Source of the DNA: Brevipalpus yothersi
Lineage: Eukaryota > Arthropoda > Arachnida > Trombidiformes > Tenuipalpidae
Assembly (NCBI GenBank): GCA_003956705.1
Contig: QZCP01000158.1
Location: 31,198 to 95,197 of the forward strand
Length of the DNA: 64,000 nt
Reading direction: 5' to 3'
The translations under genes and the position numbers were made by a program. Below are positions 52,968 through 64,000 of the stretch, piece by piece. Position 1 is the stretch's first letter. Each line of letters begins with the position of its first letter. Under the pieces are notes generated by a model. That model did no database searches, was not told the origin of the DNA, and was given only the letters and a program-made list of their open reading frames with translations.

Positions 52968-53906
52968 TGATACTGGGCCATATGTATGGAAAACTTTGAC
53001 TCCTCCGTATCATTCATGAATCGGAGACATTACTCTTGATATACTATGAAAGCTAAATTTGCCCCAAGGATGTTTACCATCATGAACGGTTAAAAGAGGA
53101 ATGTAGACCTGCATTTTGATCACAAATCAACCATTCTATTGGTAAAACTGGTGATGGTAATAATTAGCACTAGCATAAATTATCGATCGATGATATGGTT
53201 CTCTATATATTCTCACCAATTCCACATCATTCAGGCTGGAAAGTGGCCCATTGAATGATTAATATTCAGATACTTTTGCTGTTACTGATGGAAGTGGATG
53301 GTGAGAAAGTTTACCGATTATCGTAACATTTTGTAACCTGACGTTCTACAGTTTCAACCAAGTCATCAGTGTACCTTAATGAAAGGAGAGCCAGTGTGTG
53401 AAACTTTTATAACAGGAGATAATGTTCAAAAACCCAAAGTGAGGATACAGAAGTTCTGATTGTTACTAGTGAATAGTTCTATCCAACAGAATTTAGCGAT
53501 TTTCAGCTTCCACAGTAGATCAGATTGCAATTTTGTGTATCAATGATAGTATCTTGGCTCATTGGATGTCAAGAATCATCTATAATGACCAGCTATCTTT
53601 TACCATTCAACAAATTTCATCCAATATTGATTTTTCTGAGTCCCAATTTTCACTCTATCCCGAAAATTTTGATAAAATTGGAATAAACTTGAACTGTCTC
53701 AATTCACGAGCCAATTACAACAGCAACCTAGAGATTATTCCTAGAAAGGAGGGTCCAGATGAGAACGCCTCCTATTTGTAGCTCTCAATATCTACTCAAA
53801 ATCGATGGAAGATCAAGGAATTAGCTCAACTAAATTATATCATGCATATCATCAGCTCAAATATTCAGCGATAGAATTGTGCAAACTATCCAAACTTGAT
53901 GCAATA

Positions 53907-53908
<2 letters not shown>

Positions 53909-53963
<55 letters not shown>
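53909..53963 (+). repeat. (CT)n, 55 nt
   Basis: Pure CT array. Confidence 0.98.
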
Positions 53964-53965
<2 letters not shown>

Positions 53966-55649
53966 TACTTTTATTCACTTCCTTAGGGACAAGTGAGAAA
54001 TGAAATGTCTGTCTCATGTACCCAAAGGTAATTAGCGTCATGGCTTGCAAGCATCTGTTCAAATTATGAACATTTGGTTGGATATCCTATTCGGAGAATA
54101 TCTCCTGGTCTCGAAGTCATTCCTTGAAGGTTTAGATGGGAAGAATGGATAGAGTGAGGAGAGAAAAGAGAGAGCAGAAATGTGTATCTGAGAAAATATT
54201 GGCTTCTCTACTGGTAACTTTATAGTCCATCAAAGGCTCATTTGTCTAATTGTGCTATCAACTTGAGAATATATTTTTCTTACCATATAATGAGAAATGT
54301 GCCCAATTCTAACTTTTTTTGCTCATTTCACTCATCCTGTCAGGAACAATTTGTGATGAGAAACCATCAGTCAAGCTATTTTCCACATGTAAATGAAGAG
54401 AAAATCAAGTGTCTTACAATTGTCATTTAGCAGAAGCTTGATTTCTCTTATTCGATGCTATTTCTTCACATACTTGGCGAAATTCTTTCTGATCACTTTC
54501 TGCTGCTCAACAATTATCGTAAACTTTCTCTCTTTCTTCTCTTTAACGTGATCAATGACAAGATTCATGATTATCGTATAAAATCGACCATTCAAGGCTA
54601 GCCACCATGGTCTTGATGCCTACTCAATTCATCGATTGTTGATCATTAATCTAGTTTAACATAGCATTATCGGTTAAATAGAAAGAAATTTCAGTATAAA
54701 ATGAATACAACCCCAAAAGAAATTGCATCAGGAAGCAGACGATCGTTTATAATCGCATGGAAATGTTTTCAGACAGAAAGAATTGATCGATAAACTTTTC
54801 TTTCTTTTAGTAGTAGGGAATACGAATGGAAACAATCTGGAATGTGATTCAAGAACTCACAATATGTAGGTCCTCTTGTAGTCAAGGGGATTCCTCTCTA
54901 GCAGTTGGCTCCTGAAAGATTGAATATTGCTTGATCGAATTCATTCTCGAGTGAACGCTTACCACAAAAACCAAATTCTTCTCTTGGATAGTATAATATT
55001 AGAATTCGCATAAAATATTCATAAAAGCTCCAATATTGGGAAATTCTGTGAAATCATGAAATTCTCCTCTTCGCAATTACCAACACAATCAAATAGTCAT
55101 ATCAAATTCTATGGAAAGCCTTTCCGAACACTGGAATTCTTTTTTATTTACAACAATTCCACCGGAATTCACCCACAATTAGCATACATTACTAATCTAG
55201 TGGATTAGAAATTAGTTCAAAGAACATGTATCAAAAAGAAGAGAGTGGAATTAACAGGAGCTTTGAACAATCCTCCATGTGAATCAATATTTGGCTCATA
55301 CCAAATGGCTTTTCTATAGACTAGAGTGTAAATGACACGAGTATAAATGTATGTTGTTGAAATCTTCAATAAATAAAATTGAAGGCTAAGTTCATATATC
55401 ATTGACTATCAAGAGTTCAGTTAACGATATAAAAGAAGTTCTCATATCACGATTAACTTGTTCCATCTTACTGGGAATCATTTTGTTCTTTTCATCCTCT
55501 TTCAATATATATTTGCTTTTTCCTGCTATATTCTCTCTCCTCTCATAGTGTGAATATCACTTTGACTTGGGTCATGAGAGTGGGAAATTATCATCATCAC
55601 TCTCCCCTGTCAACAATGATTTGTAATCCTTAACACAAGAATAGGCTAC

Positions 55650-55671
55650 CATATATATATATATATATATA
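55650..55671 (+). repeat. (AT)n
   Basis: TA dinucleotide array of about 22 nt. Confidence 0.95.
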
Positions 55672-58427
55672 AATTGCTTTCCAACAATAAGAATCCTGAA
55701 GGTCGCCTTCAAACCTCAATTTATCCAAAAATGAATCTCTTTTCATACTTTCGAAAAGAATCGAGTCAAACAGCTGTGTGAACGTTTGTGTTTGCGATTC
55801 GAACTTGATCGCTTTGATCTGATCGTTAAGGCTCGATGATTAACCATTGAGAATAAGCTGAGTGGATCATGATGATTATCAATTCAACTGGAATCAACTC
55901 AATCAAAAACTTGTGGAGCACACACTTTCATGTGTAAATCTGTGGTGGATAGTGAATACATTCCTCTAGAATTTAACATCCATTGTCACCATTTTTTAAG
56001 TCATGAACATTCCCAGAGATCTAGTTTATCGGTTCAATATTCCATTTTTTCTCTCTCACTAATGCACCATAGACGCATGTTTCTATCAGCTCATTTGCAT
56101 ATAATGTAAACCAAAGGGGCTATGAATTATGCAACCTGATTTCAGAGTCCAAAATAAACAATATCCACTCGATAGCATGTTGATAGAATATTCTCTATCC
56201 TCAGTACAATACAATGAGAGACTCTTTAGTACAGGGAATAAAGTGTAAGCATTGTATTGGATGTATTTCTGGGAAAAACTTTCCTATTCCAAGAAGAAAG
56301 ATTCTCAATACTCACTTCAGCAAATCGAAACCTATTCTGTGGTGTTACAGTTTTATGATTCGAAAACCTCTCGAAAAAGCAACTTCATATGACAAGTTAT
56401 TGAATTCAAGCTTGTTTGTGATGTTTTTACAGCCAAGTATGAACTACTGTACTCAAACTTTTCCACTGTGAAGTTGAAAATTGTTTGTTCAATCATTAGA
56501 CAGTGAGTGAAATATTCTCATTTCTGATTATTTTCCAGAAAAAGTTCCAAAAATGGATACATCATTGGACAAAAATAAATTTTAGGCTGGGTCAAGAAAC
56601 TAGTTCAAGAATACTTTTGCTAGATTTACTAGCTTCTAATCAGTGAAATAATGGTGCAAAAGAAAATCCGATTTCATTTGGAGAATGTTTTTTTGAGAGC
56701 TTATTTTCTCAAAATAGTTCTTTCCAAATTGTCATCTACTTCATGATGATAACCATCATGAGGAAAAAATTTGACCACTATAAGTTCAGCTAATGAAAGA
56801 AGCTGAATGGTGTTGAATAATGATCTTCCATAGCCAAACTGGGTCAAAATTGGTCAATAAGAGTATCATCTACCAGTAAAATAGTTATGAGCTGTGGAAT
56901 ATTTTCCCTTCTTTCCACCTTTTAGACTCTATTCAATATGATATGGAGCCATTTCTAAGAAATTTTACTATCTATCTGAATATATATTTTTTCATTTTGA
57001 CTCTGTTCCATATACACACACATGCACATACACATTCATATCCAATGAGATATGTTCTGCTTATCATAGAGAAGAAGAATGATCTTGAGATGCCTAAATT
57101 GGAGCATGAAGAAAAGTGAATACCAAAAAGTCCTGTGTATATGTGTATGTGGTAAGTAAAAAAGAAAAAAAATGTGAACAAAACGTGGCCTCATTTCGGT
57201 AAGTTATGTGTGTAGAATAGGCAAAGAATATATCTGCATAAATCGAAATAATCTCATGGGTATGGCTATATTAGGTGGAATATTTGAGAACCATATACGA
57301 CACACAACCCAAGATCATACTTTGAGGTGGAATGAATTGGCTATGATCTGATTTTGTAATACATCTAGTGATGATGTTAAGCTGATAAATTTAAAAAAAA
57401 AGTTCGACCAAGAATGTCAAAATTTTGCCTTGAATGCTTTTTATGGTCAAAATTTCATCTAATTTTATGATCAGATAACTTGTCAACCTCAAAGAATTCT
57501 TCGATATTGAACGAGAATAATTGACCGAAACATAGATTGAGCGACATTGTTACATCAGAAAAAGTATTACTCTCTATTACTTTCACGAAGAAAAATCTTT
57601 CAATGTTTTATGAATATTCTTGACCCCAAAAAGTTTCTAGAATATTTGAAAACTTTGATCAAATGGTTATGAAAGCTGAGCATAGATTTATATTCACAGT
57701 TCATTGGATTGTTGAATGGAATGACTGGCTGCATTCTATGATTATACACTAACGGAGAGTACATCAAAGTAGAGTATAGGAAGTAAACATAGACAGGGAG
57801 AAAAAAGATGAATTGAATTTCATCACACTCAACAGAATTTGATGAAGATGAAAACGAAAGTGAGTAGTAGTAGTAGAAGTATATTGTCGGGATAAAGCAA
57901 TGGAATCTCATCGTTTTCGAAATAAGTGTGATGATTAATATCTCCAGTAACTCATCTACTCGACTCAGCGTAAAGAGATTCAGATGAACAAGCAACAAAG
58001 TGAAAATGAACCTTTTTTCCAGTACCAATCATTTTGCTCAGTATATATCAAGCTTTACACCCACACACATTTACACACATGGAATATCTGAGAATTTATG
58101 CATCATGAGGCTTGCTTGATGTTTAGGTGGGAATGTTTTTTCTCCTTGTATTCCTTTTGAGCCGGTGGATTGAAATCTATGATTCTGTGTGACATTTGAT
58201 GTAACTTATGATATAATGGATAGATTTTAGAAGTTCAAATAGAATTTGTTAATTTGCTTTGTGAATGTTTTCTGAACATAGCAGAGCACAATGGTAAGAA
58301 ATGTGGAAAGAGAGATGAAAAAAGTAAGACAAAATTCATAATCATGAATATGGCAACAATATCCTATCATCGGTTGGACATCCGATCATGTTCATGAAGA
58401 TGACAGCAACTATGATACACATACAAA

Positions 58428-58453
58428 CACACACACACACACACACACACACA
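58428..58453 (+). repeat. (CA)n
   Basis: CA dinucleotide array of about 26 nt. Confidence 0.95.
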
Positions 58454-60704
58454 ATCGGAAGAGTCCAAAGTACATCTCATGCTGTGTTCATGATATTAAA
58501 ATATGAGAGAAGATAAATCATTCCACCAAACGAGTGTGCGATGCAGTATTTGGAACTTATCACAGCATCCTTTTCATATGAAACCCTCTCATCCTTCGTC
58601 TACTAACTATCTCTCTCTCTCTCAATGCGTTTGATTAGGTTAATGAAGTCTAGAGTTAGCAAGAGAGAGAAAGTATAGTATAAGTTCAGAGGATGATGAG
58701 AGAGAGAAGAGGGACATCAAGGGATGTGGATGGAGATAAAATATAAAGCACGATCAGAGTGAGCCAAGTGAATAAGAGATGGAGCATCCGAAGTTTGTGA
58801 AGGAATATCGATGCAATGGGTGATGTGAATTCTTAATTGAGCTTCTGTAATTCAGGGTCCTGTAAGAATTGAGTGTGGAGATGAAATTTTTTTTTCTCTT
58901 TTTCTTGATTAAATTCAGCAAGTAAAGTGGAGGATTCAAAGTAAATTATAAATATGTGTTCCAAGAAATTTATCTGGGAGAGAGAAAAAGAAAGAAAATT
59001 CTTCTCATCAAATGATCTCAATTCTCTATCGATTGGCAGTCGGTAAGCTCAAAGGTTTATGGTGAGTGTCATGAATTGATTTTTCGAAATTCAATTGAAA
59101 TTAGATCCCTTCATCGATGTGGAAAGCAGCCCAGTTCATTCACCATGAACTCTTTTCGGAGTGTAGAATAAATTTGCATCAGCTTCACTTTTACTTTTGG
59201 AAGCTTTCATTATCATCACCATAATTTTGGGAATTGCTTAGATTGTGCAATGATTGGTGGCATAAATTTTAAATTGATATAAAAAAATAATCATCAACTT
59301 TAGGTTCTTTCTACACAGAATTCATTGTTCAAAACCGTAATATTGGCTTTTATAATTCATGGATCGTCTTCAATATCAATCTTGAATTCTCAGTATTGCT
59401 TAGCTATATATAAATAAAACCAAAAAAGTATTGAGCAAAAGTGAAATAAATTTTTATGACCAAAGTATTTCCAACATCATCATTTCAAAAAGATTTCTCT
59501 CTCTCTCTCTTTCTCTTTCTCTCTCTCTCTCTCTTTCTCTCTTTCCGATTCCAGCAATGTTACCATGGTTAAAAGTTTAACAGCTTGATTCTTCACTTGA
59601 TTTCTATTCTCTTCCTTTCTCTTTTCTTCATCCTTCTGGTATTCTTTTGTTGAAGGAATCAATGCCGGAAGAGATCAGATTCCGGGTAAAACAACACATC
59701 GCCGTATCCTTCCTTTGTACCGTAATCTATCATGTTTCGCCTCCGTTAAGCGGTTTTGAAACTTTCTTCAATCTGAACCCAAGTAATTGAAGTTTGGTAT
59801 ACTCATTCAGTATCGACCATGATACTGATCTAGGTGTGTGGTGTGAGGTTTTAAAATGAACCGATTATTCTTTCAAGCTTGATGGAAAGTTTACCAAAAA
59901 AATTTATCCAAAATTTCAAATTCCATTTATCTTAGTCTCAATGCTGATCGTCATCCTATTCTTTCTTATTCTCTCGGAACATTATGATTAAGAGACAGAG
60001 CAACAATTACCGTGACATTTTTTGACTGTGATTCAAAGTATCAAAAGTAGTAACGATAATAGAGTTCAGTAACATGGACCAAATTCTTTTGAGTTCAGGG
60101 AAAACATTTGGCTACCATTAAGAATAGTTTTTCTGCCCCTCTCTGGAAAATATTTCTCTTTTCTCATCAAATCTGACATACCCATCATCATGAAGACTTA
60201 CACACACACACACATGTGATGCAGAGTCGGTGGAAGTCGATGTTTTGGCAACAAGATGCTTTCACCAAAGAGAGAGAGAGGAAGAAAAAGAAAGAGAGAG
60301 AACATGATATGGTAAAAGCAATGGAAAAAGCCATAAAGATAATGAGAACAATGGATCGAAATTAGGGTGAGACAAAAAGGATGCGGATGCTGCCAGTGAA
60401 GAAAAGAGGTGAAAAGAGTAGCAACTTTGTTGATAGAAGTAAAAGTGAAGCGTTTTGCTGTTACTACTACCACCACTACTAGTAGTAGTTATTTGATGAT
60501 TCAAATATAGTAGAAGATGAAGACATGGATAAATTAACTGCCGATCTACTACTATTCTTTCTCTTTCTCCCTTTTATACTTGATTCATTTCCATTTGTTG
60601 TCCGGAAACAAACGTCAATTTACTTTTGATCAATTCACTTGGAATGCTAATATAAGCGATCGCTCTGTTGTTCCCCATGCTTGACTGTTGGAAGATATTA
60701 TTAT

Positions 60705-60706
<2 letters not shown>

Positions 60707-60781
<75 letters not shown>
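60707..60781 (+). repeat. (CT)n, 75 nt
   Basis: Pure CT array. Confidence 0.98.
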
Positions 60782-60785
<4 letters not shown>

Positions 60786-62133
60786 CCTTATATGCATGAA
60801 TGTATGCACAATCCTCGATTCATCTTGTGATGGAATGACTCCATCCTCCAAGTTCTTTCTACTTTTGCTTCATCTCATCTCCATTCAATTCAAAGGCTGG
60901 ATGAAAGAAAGAGAGAACGAAATCGTTTTGATAGAGGAGAGAGAGAGAAAATTATTTTCTTCCACATCACCGAAGCTTTGCTAGTTTATTTTGCCATTCC
61001 AGAGACCACTATGTACCATGTGGTGACATCAAGATAAAGAATTTCTGATCGAAAAATTTGTGCTCTACATTCCATGGCAAAAGTATTCATTGATGAAGAT
61101 GGAGGAAAAAAACTTGAGTTGACTAAGGTGGATCCTTACAAATACCTGAACACCACACACACACATACTTATACAGCGATTGTATGTGTTCAATTTATTT
61201 CTCATTATAATTGTTGATCACTTGATAATGAACTATACTGACTGTTAGTTTTTGTCACATATCCAATTCATTTCTCTACTCGATGTCTACATCTTCAAGT
61301 AGTGAATTTTCTCCCCTTCTTTTAAGGCAAATGTTAGAATAACTTCTTTCTTCATCAAAAACTTGCATACAGCTTTTTTCTAACTTTCTTTCTCTCTCTC
61401 TCTCCCTCATTTCACATAAATTGCTTATCAATACCATGATATCATGTCAGACAAGATGAAGTAAAGAAACAAGAAAAAAAGAAACCAAAAATCGATAACT
61501 AACTAAAGAACCAGTATGCAAGTCAAACACGAAAATGGACCAAAATCTGGTGCGCAGTGGATCAGTCAAAATCATGGACCGCTACTTTCTCTCTCTCTTT
61601 CTTTCTCTTTCTTGGTCCCTTCTTTCTTTCATCCTAATTCTTGCCTTTTTCGAAAGCTTTCTCTTTCCTTTATCATCAAACTTCAGCCATTGAGTGTGTA
61701 TATCCGGATCATATTTCGTTGTAACGACTGCGCAGCCTCAATGGATGCTGTATTAACGTACTTTTTGGGTTTTGTTTTTGCCTTTTTACCACTTCATTGA
61801 CCAAAATATCTTCAATCCATTGTGGCTATCTGTGTGTGTGTGAGTGTTCCATGCTCTAAATCGAAAATATTTCTTTCTCTCTCTCCCTCTTCTACAAGAT
61901 TTCCTTCATCTTACCAGAATCAAAGATCAAAGAACAATGGGAAAGACCACTGTCCGAGACTCTTGAGGCTATTGTTTTCCAAGAAAGAGACCATATTCAG
62001 TGGATTGTATCGATTGAATACTCACGTGATGGCATGTGGTAGTGCAGGAAGCACTCGAACTAGAGAATCAAGATGGACATGGAATAGATTATTCTTTTAT
62101 CGAACCAGGATCAATTCATTGTTCATCGCTTTG

Positions 62134-62136
<3 letters not shown>

Positions 62137-62164
<28 letters not shown>
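62137..62164 (+). repeat. (CT)n
   Basis: CT array of about 28 nt. Confidence 0.95.
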
Positions 62165-62168
<4 letters not shown>

Positions 62169-62980
62169 ATCTCTTTTACTGTAACTTTCTCTCCATCCTC
62201 ATCAATCGTTGCGAAAAGATTTCAAGGGACAGAATCGATGTCACAGCCATCTTCAATTTAAGCATTCGAGAAATCAAATGAGCATACAATCGATATCCAA
62301 GCTTTCTTCTGTCAAGATCAATATGAACAGTTTGGATCAGTTTCCAGCTGAGACATCATCTCGACTGTTTTTGCAATCGTTTGTTTCTCTCTCTCTTTCT
62401 TTCTCACTTTCTCTCCATCTTCTCTAGACATACACACCGAACACCATCCAAACATTGATGTAGAAGTGATAAAATTCAAGAGCTGAAAAACTTTACCCAC
62501 ACAGATAGATGGATGTACATCTGCACACACATATAACATGGAAAAAAGAAAGTAGTGAAAAGGAAAAAAACTTGATTACATCATGTTATGCCTTGGAAAT
62601 ATTTTACGTGATCAAATATCTTTCTTTCTCTCATCCCCTGTTCATTTATGATGAAACAAGCCATGCTGGGAAGCATATTGTGTAAGATATGGGCCGCTCA
62701 AGCGTTTGGCATTTAACTTTTGGCGGGTATCTTCTAACGCATCTTCTGTTCATCTCTTTTCTTTCTCTCTTCCACAACTGATAGGCCATTTTCCTTGTCT
62801 TCATCTGTCTCACTTTTCTTCCACGTACAGAATGTATTTATATAGCCCAAAGGCTAATATATATGGGTGGTGAAAAAGGAATTCATGAAGCGATTTTCGT
62901 TGGTGTTGTTGTGCAAGTGGACAAAAATGTAATTTGTTCCTGGAAAAATCATCTAGTATAGAGTAAAAATAAGAGATGTA

Positions 62981-63005
62981 GAGAGAGAGAGAGAGAGAGA
63001 GAGAG
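62981..63005 (+). repeat. (GA)n
   Basis: GA array of about 25 nt. Confidence 0.95.
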
Positions 63006-63590
63006 TGAAAAAGTGGAACGAATTCAGCTGAATTCCATGGAACATTCATCAGATGGACTGAACAGCTCGAAGCAATCTATTATACAAAATCTGGGGAAAT
63101 GATTCCAATAAATACTTTGAGTTTGGAGGCTTAATACAGGCTTAGTGATCAAAACATGCTCATTTTGGGTTACAAAAATCAGATGATAAAAGGCTAAGAG
63201 CATGTGTTTTGAGTGACTTATTTGTGGTAATGAAAATCATTTGGTCAAAGGTTAGATTGGCTAAACTGTGAGATGAAATTTTCGAAGAGATATTTTTTCA
63301 AGATGCCAGAAAATTGTTCACCGGTTAAACAAGAATAAAATAGATGATCGCTAGGAAGATGGAAGCTTTTTGGGTACCACATAAGCTTTTGCCAAAAAGT
63401 TCACTGATTTGAGGAATGTCCATTCACCACTTCTCTCTATCATAAGATTATCTTTCATCTGAATTTGTTTTCCACTTAAGGTAAACGAATTACTTGAAGT
63501 TTGAAAAAGCTAAGTCACAAAAAGCTGTCCTATTGATAGAATGAGCTCTCTTAAAAAAAGAAATAAAAGTGAAAGAGAAGAGGCTGAGAG

Positions 63591-63594
63591 AAGG

Positions 63595-63633
<39 letters not shown>

Positions 63634-63634
63634 A
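63591..63634 (+). repeat. Compound (GAAA)n-(GA)n
   Basis: Purine tract with the same GAAA-to-GA order as those near 14 kb. Confidence 0.95.
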
Positions 63635-63769
63635 AACTCAAGAATATCAATACAATCAAACTGCTTTCATCAGCAATCTAGAAAACTCTATTCAATGGCC
63701 ATTATATGGGTATCAATATAAAGAGCACACAAATTGCAATTCGATCAACAAAAGAGAAGAGAGAAAAAG

Positions 63770-63773
<4 letters not shown>

Positions 63774-63820
<47 letters not shown>
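63774..63820 (+). repeat. (CT)n, 47 nt
   Basis: CT array, followed about 130 nt later by a GA array. Confidence 0.97.
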
Positions 63821-63822
<2 letters not shown>

Positions 63823-63948
63823 CTTCTGAACTAACCACATTACTGAAGTATACACAAACACATTATCTGCTTGCACAGCATGGCAATTTTTTTGCCACCA
63901 CACACATACAAACATTCACAACGATGTATACATACATAAACACTGATA

Positions 63949-63951
<3 letters not shown>

Positions 63952-64000
<49 letters not shown>
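63952..64000 (+). repeat. (GA)n running off the window end
   Basis: GA array open at the right edge. Confidence 0.98.

Larger units (their letters stand above)
34359..64000. other. Gene-poor stretch, possibly including Neto intron 1
   Basis: Nearly 30 kb without a confident gene on either strand. It carries over 25 microsatellites, one assembly gap and the weak exon candidates listed separately. The missing Neto start exon should lie here or beyond. Confidence 0.6.

Noticed and set aside
53533..53781. 82-codon non-repetitive plus-strand frame
   Set aside because: Starts at a non-ATG codon, no family resemblance, no flanking splice signals.
57600..58028. 142-codon minus-strand open frame
   Set aside because: Starts with TTG, hydrophobic, no motif; at this AT content an open frame of this length is within what chance can give in 64 kb.

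Overview
This is animal nuclear DNA: AT-rich, intron-containing, with spliceosomal introns of 84 nt to about 3.5 kb and an extraordinary load of (GA)n/(CT)n microsatellites. The gene content (an FZD5/8-type Frizzled, a CUB-CUB-LDLa receptor of the Neto family, a metazoan-type protein-only RNase P, and a U2 snRNA whose 3' domain closely resembles the insect form) fits an arthropod. A chelicerate such as a mite is plausible, but I cannot fix the taxon from sequence alone.

Layout. 1-12,000: no gene recognised, many purine/pyrimidine tracts and one assembly gap. 12,077-12,286 (-): a complete-looking U2 snRNA gene with Sm site, stem-loop IV and a 3' box. 12,290-16,000: repeats, a second gap, and a 120-nt pure CT tract just upstream of Frizzled. 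16,094-22,205 (+): a four-coding-exon Frizzled gene. Two short 3' exons are easy to miss. Joined through matching splice phases they give a histidine-rich cytoplasmic tail ending in SLSHV, the family's PDZ-ligand type. 24,535-26,169 (+): single-exon mitochondrial RNase P nuclease (PRORP/MRPP3) with intact catalytic and zinc residues. 26,747-27,376 (+): a two-exon, 181-aa coiled-coil protein of unknown function. 27,712-34,358 (-): Neto-like receptor, eight exons traced including a 24-nt microexon; its first coding exon was not found. It is convergent with the coiled-coil gene.

34,359-64,000: no confident gene. It is either intergenic or contains the long first intron of the Neto gene. It holds dozens of microsatellites, a third assembly gap, and a few weak exon candidates (45.1-45.9 kb, 51.2 kb, 59.7 kb).

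The genes act in unrelated processes: Wnt reception, glutamate-receptor auxiliary function, mitochondrial tRNA 5' processing and splicing. There is no operon-like or defence-type system. I see no evidence for an entirely new system; the most checkable novelties are the Frizzled tail exons and their retained-intron alternative, the Neto microexon and duplicated tail motif, and the 69-nt candidate exon at 51.2 kb.
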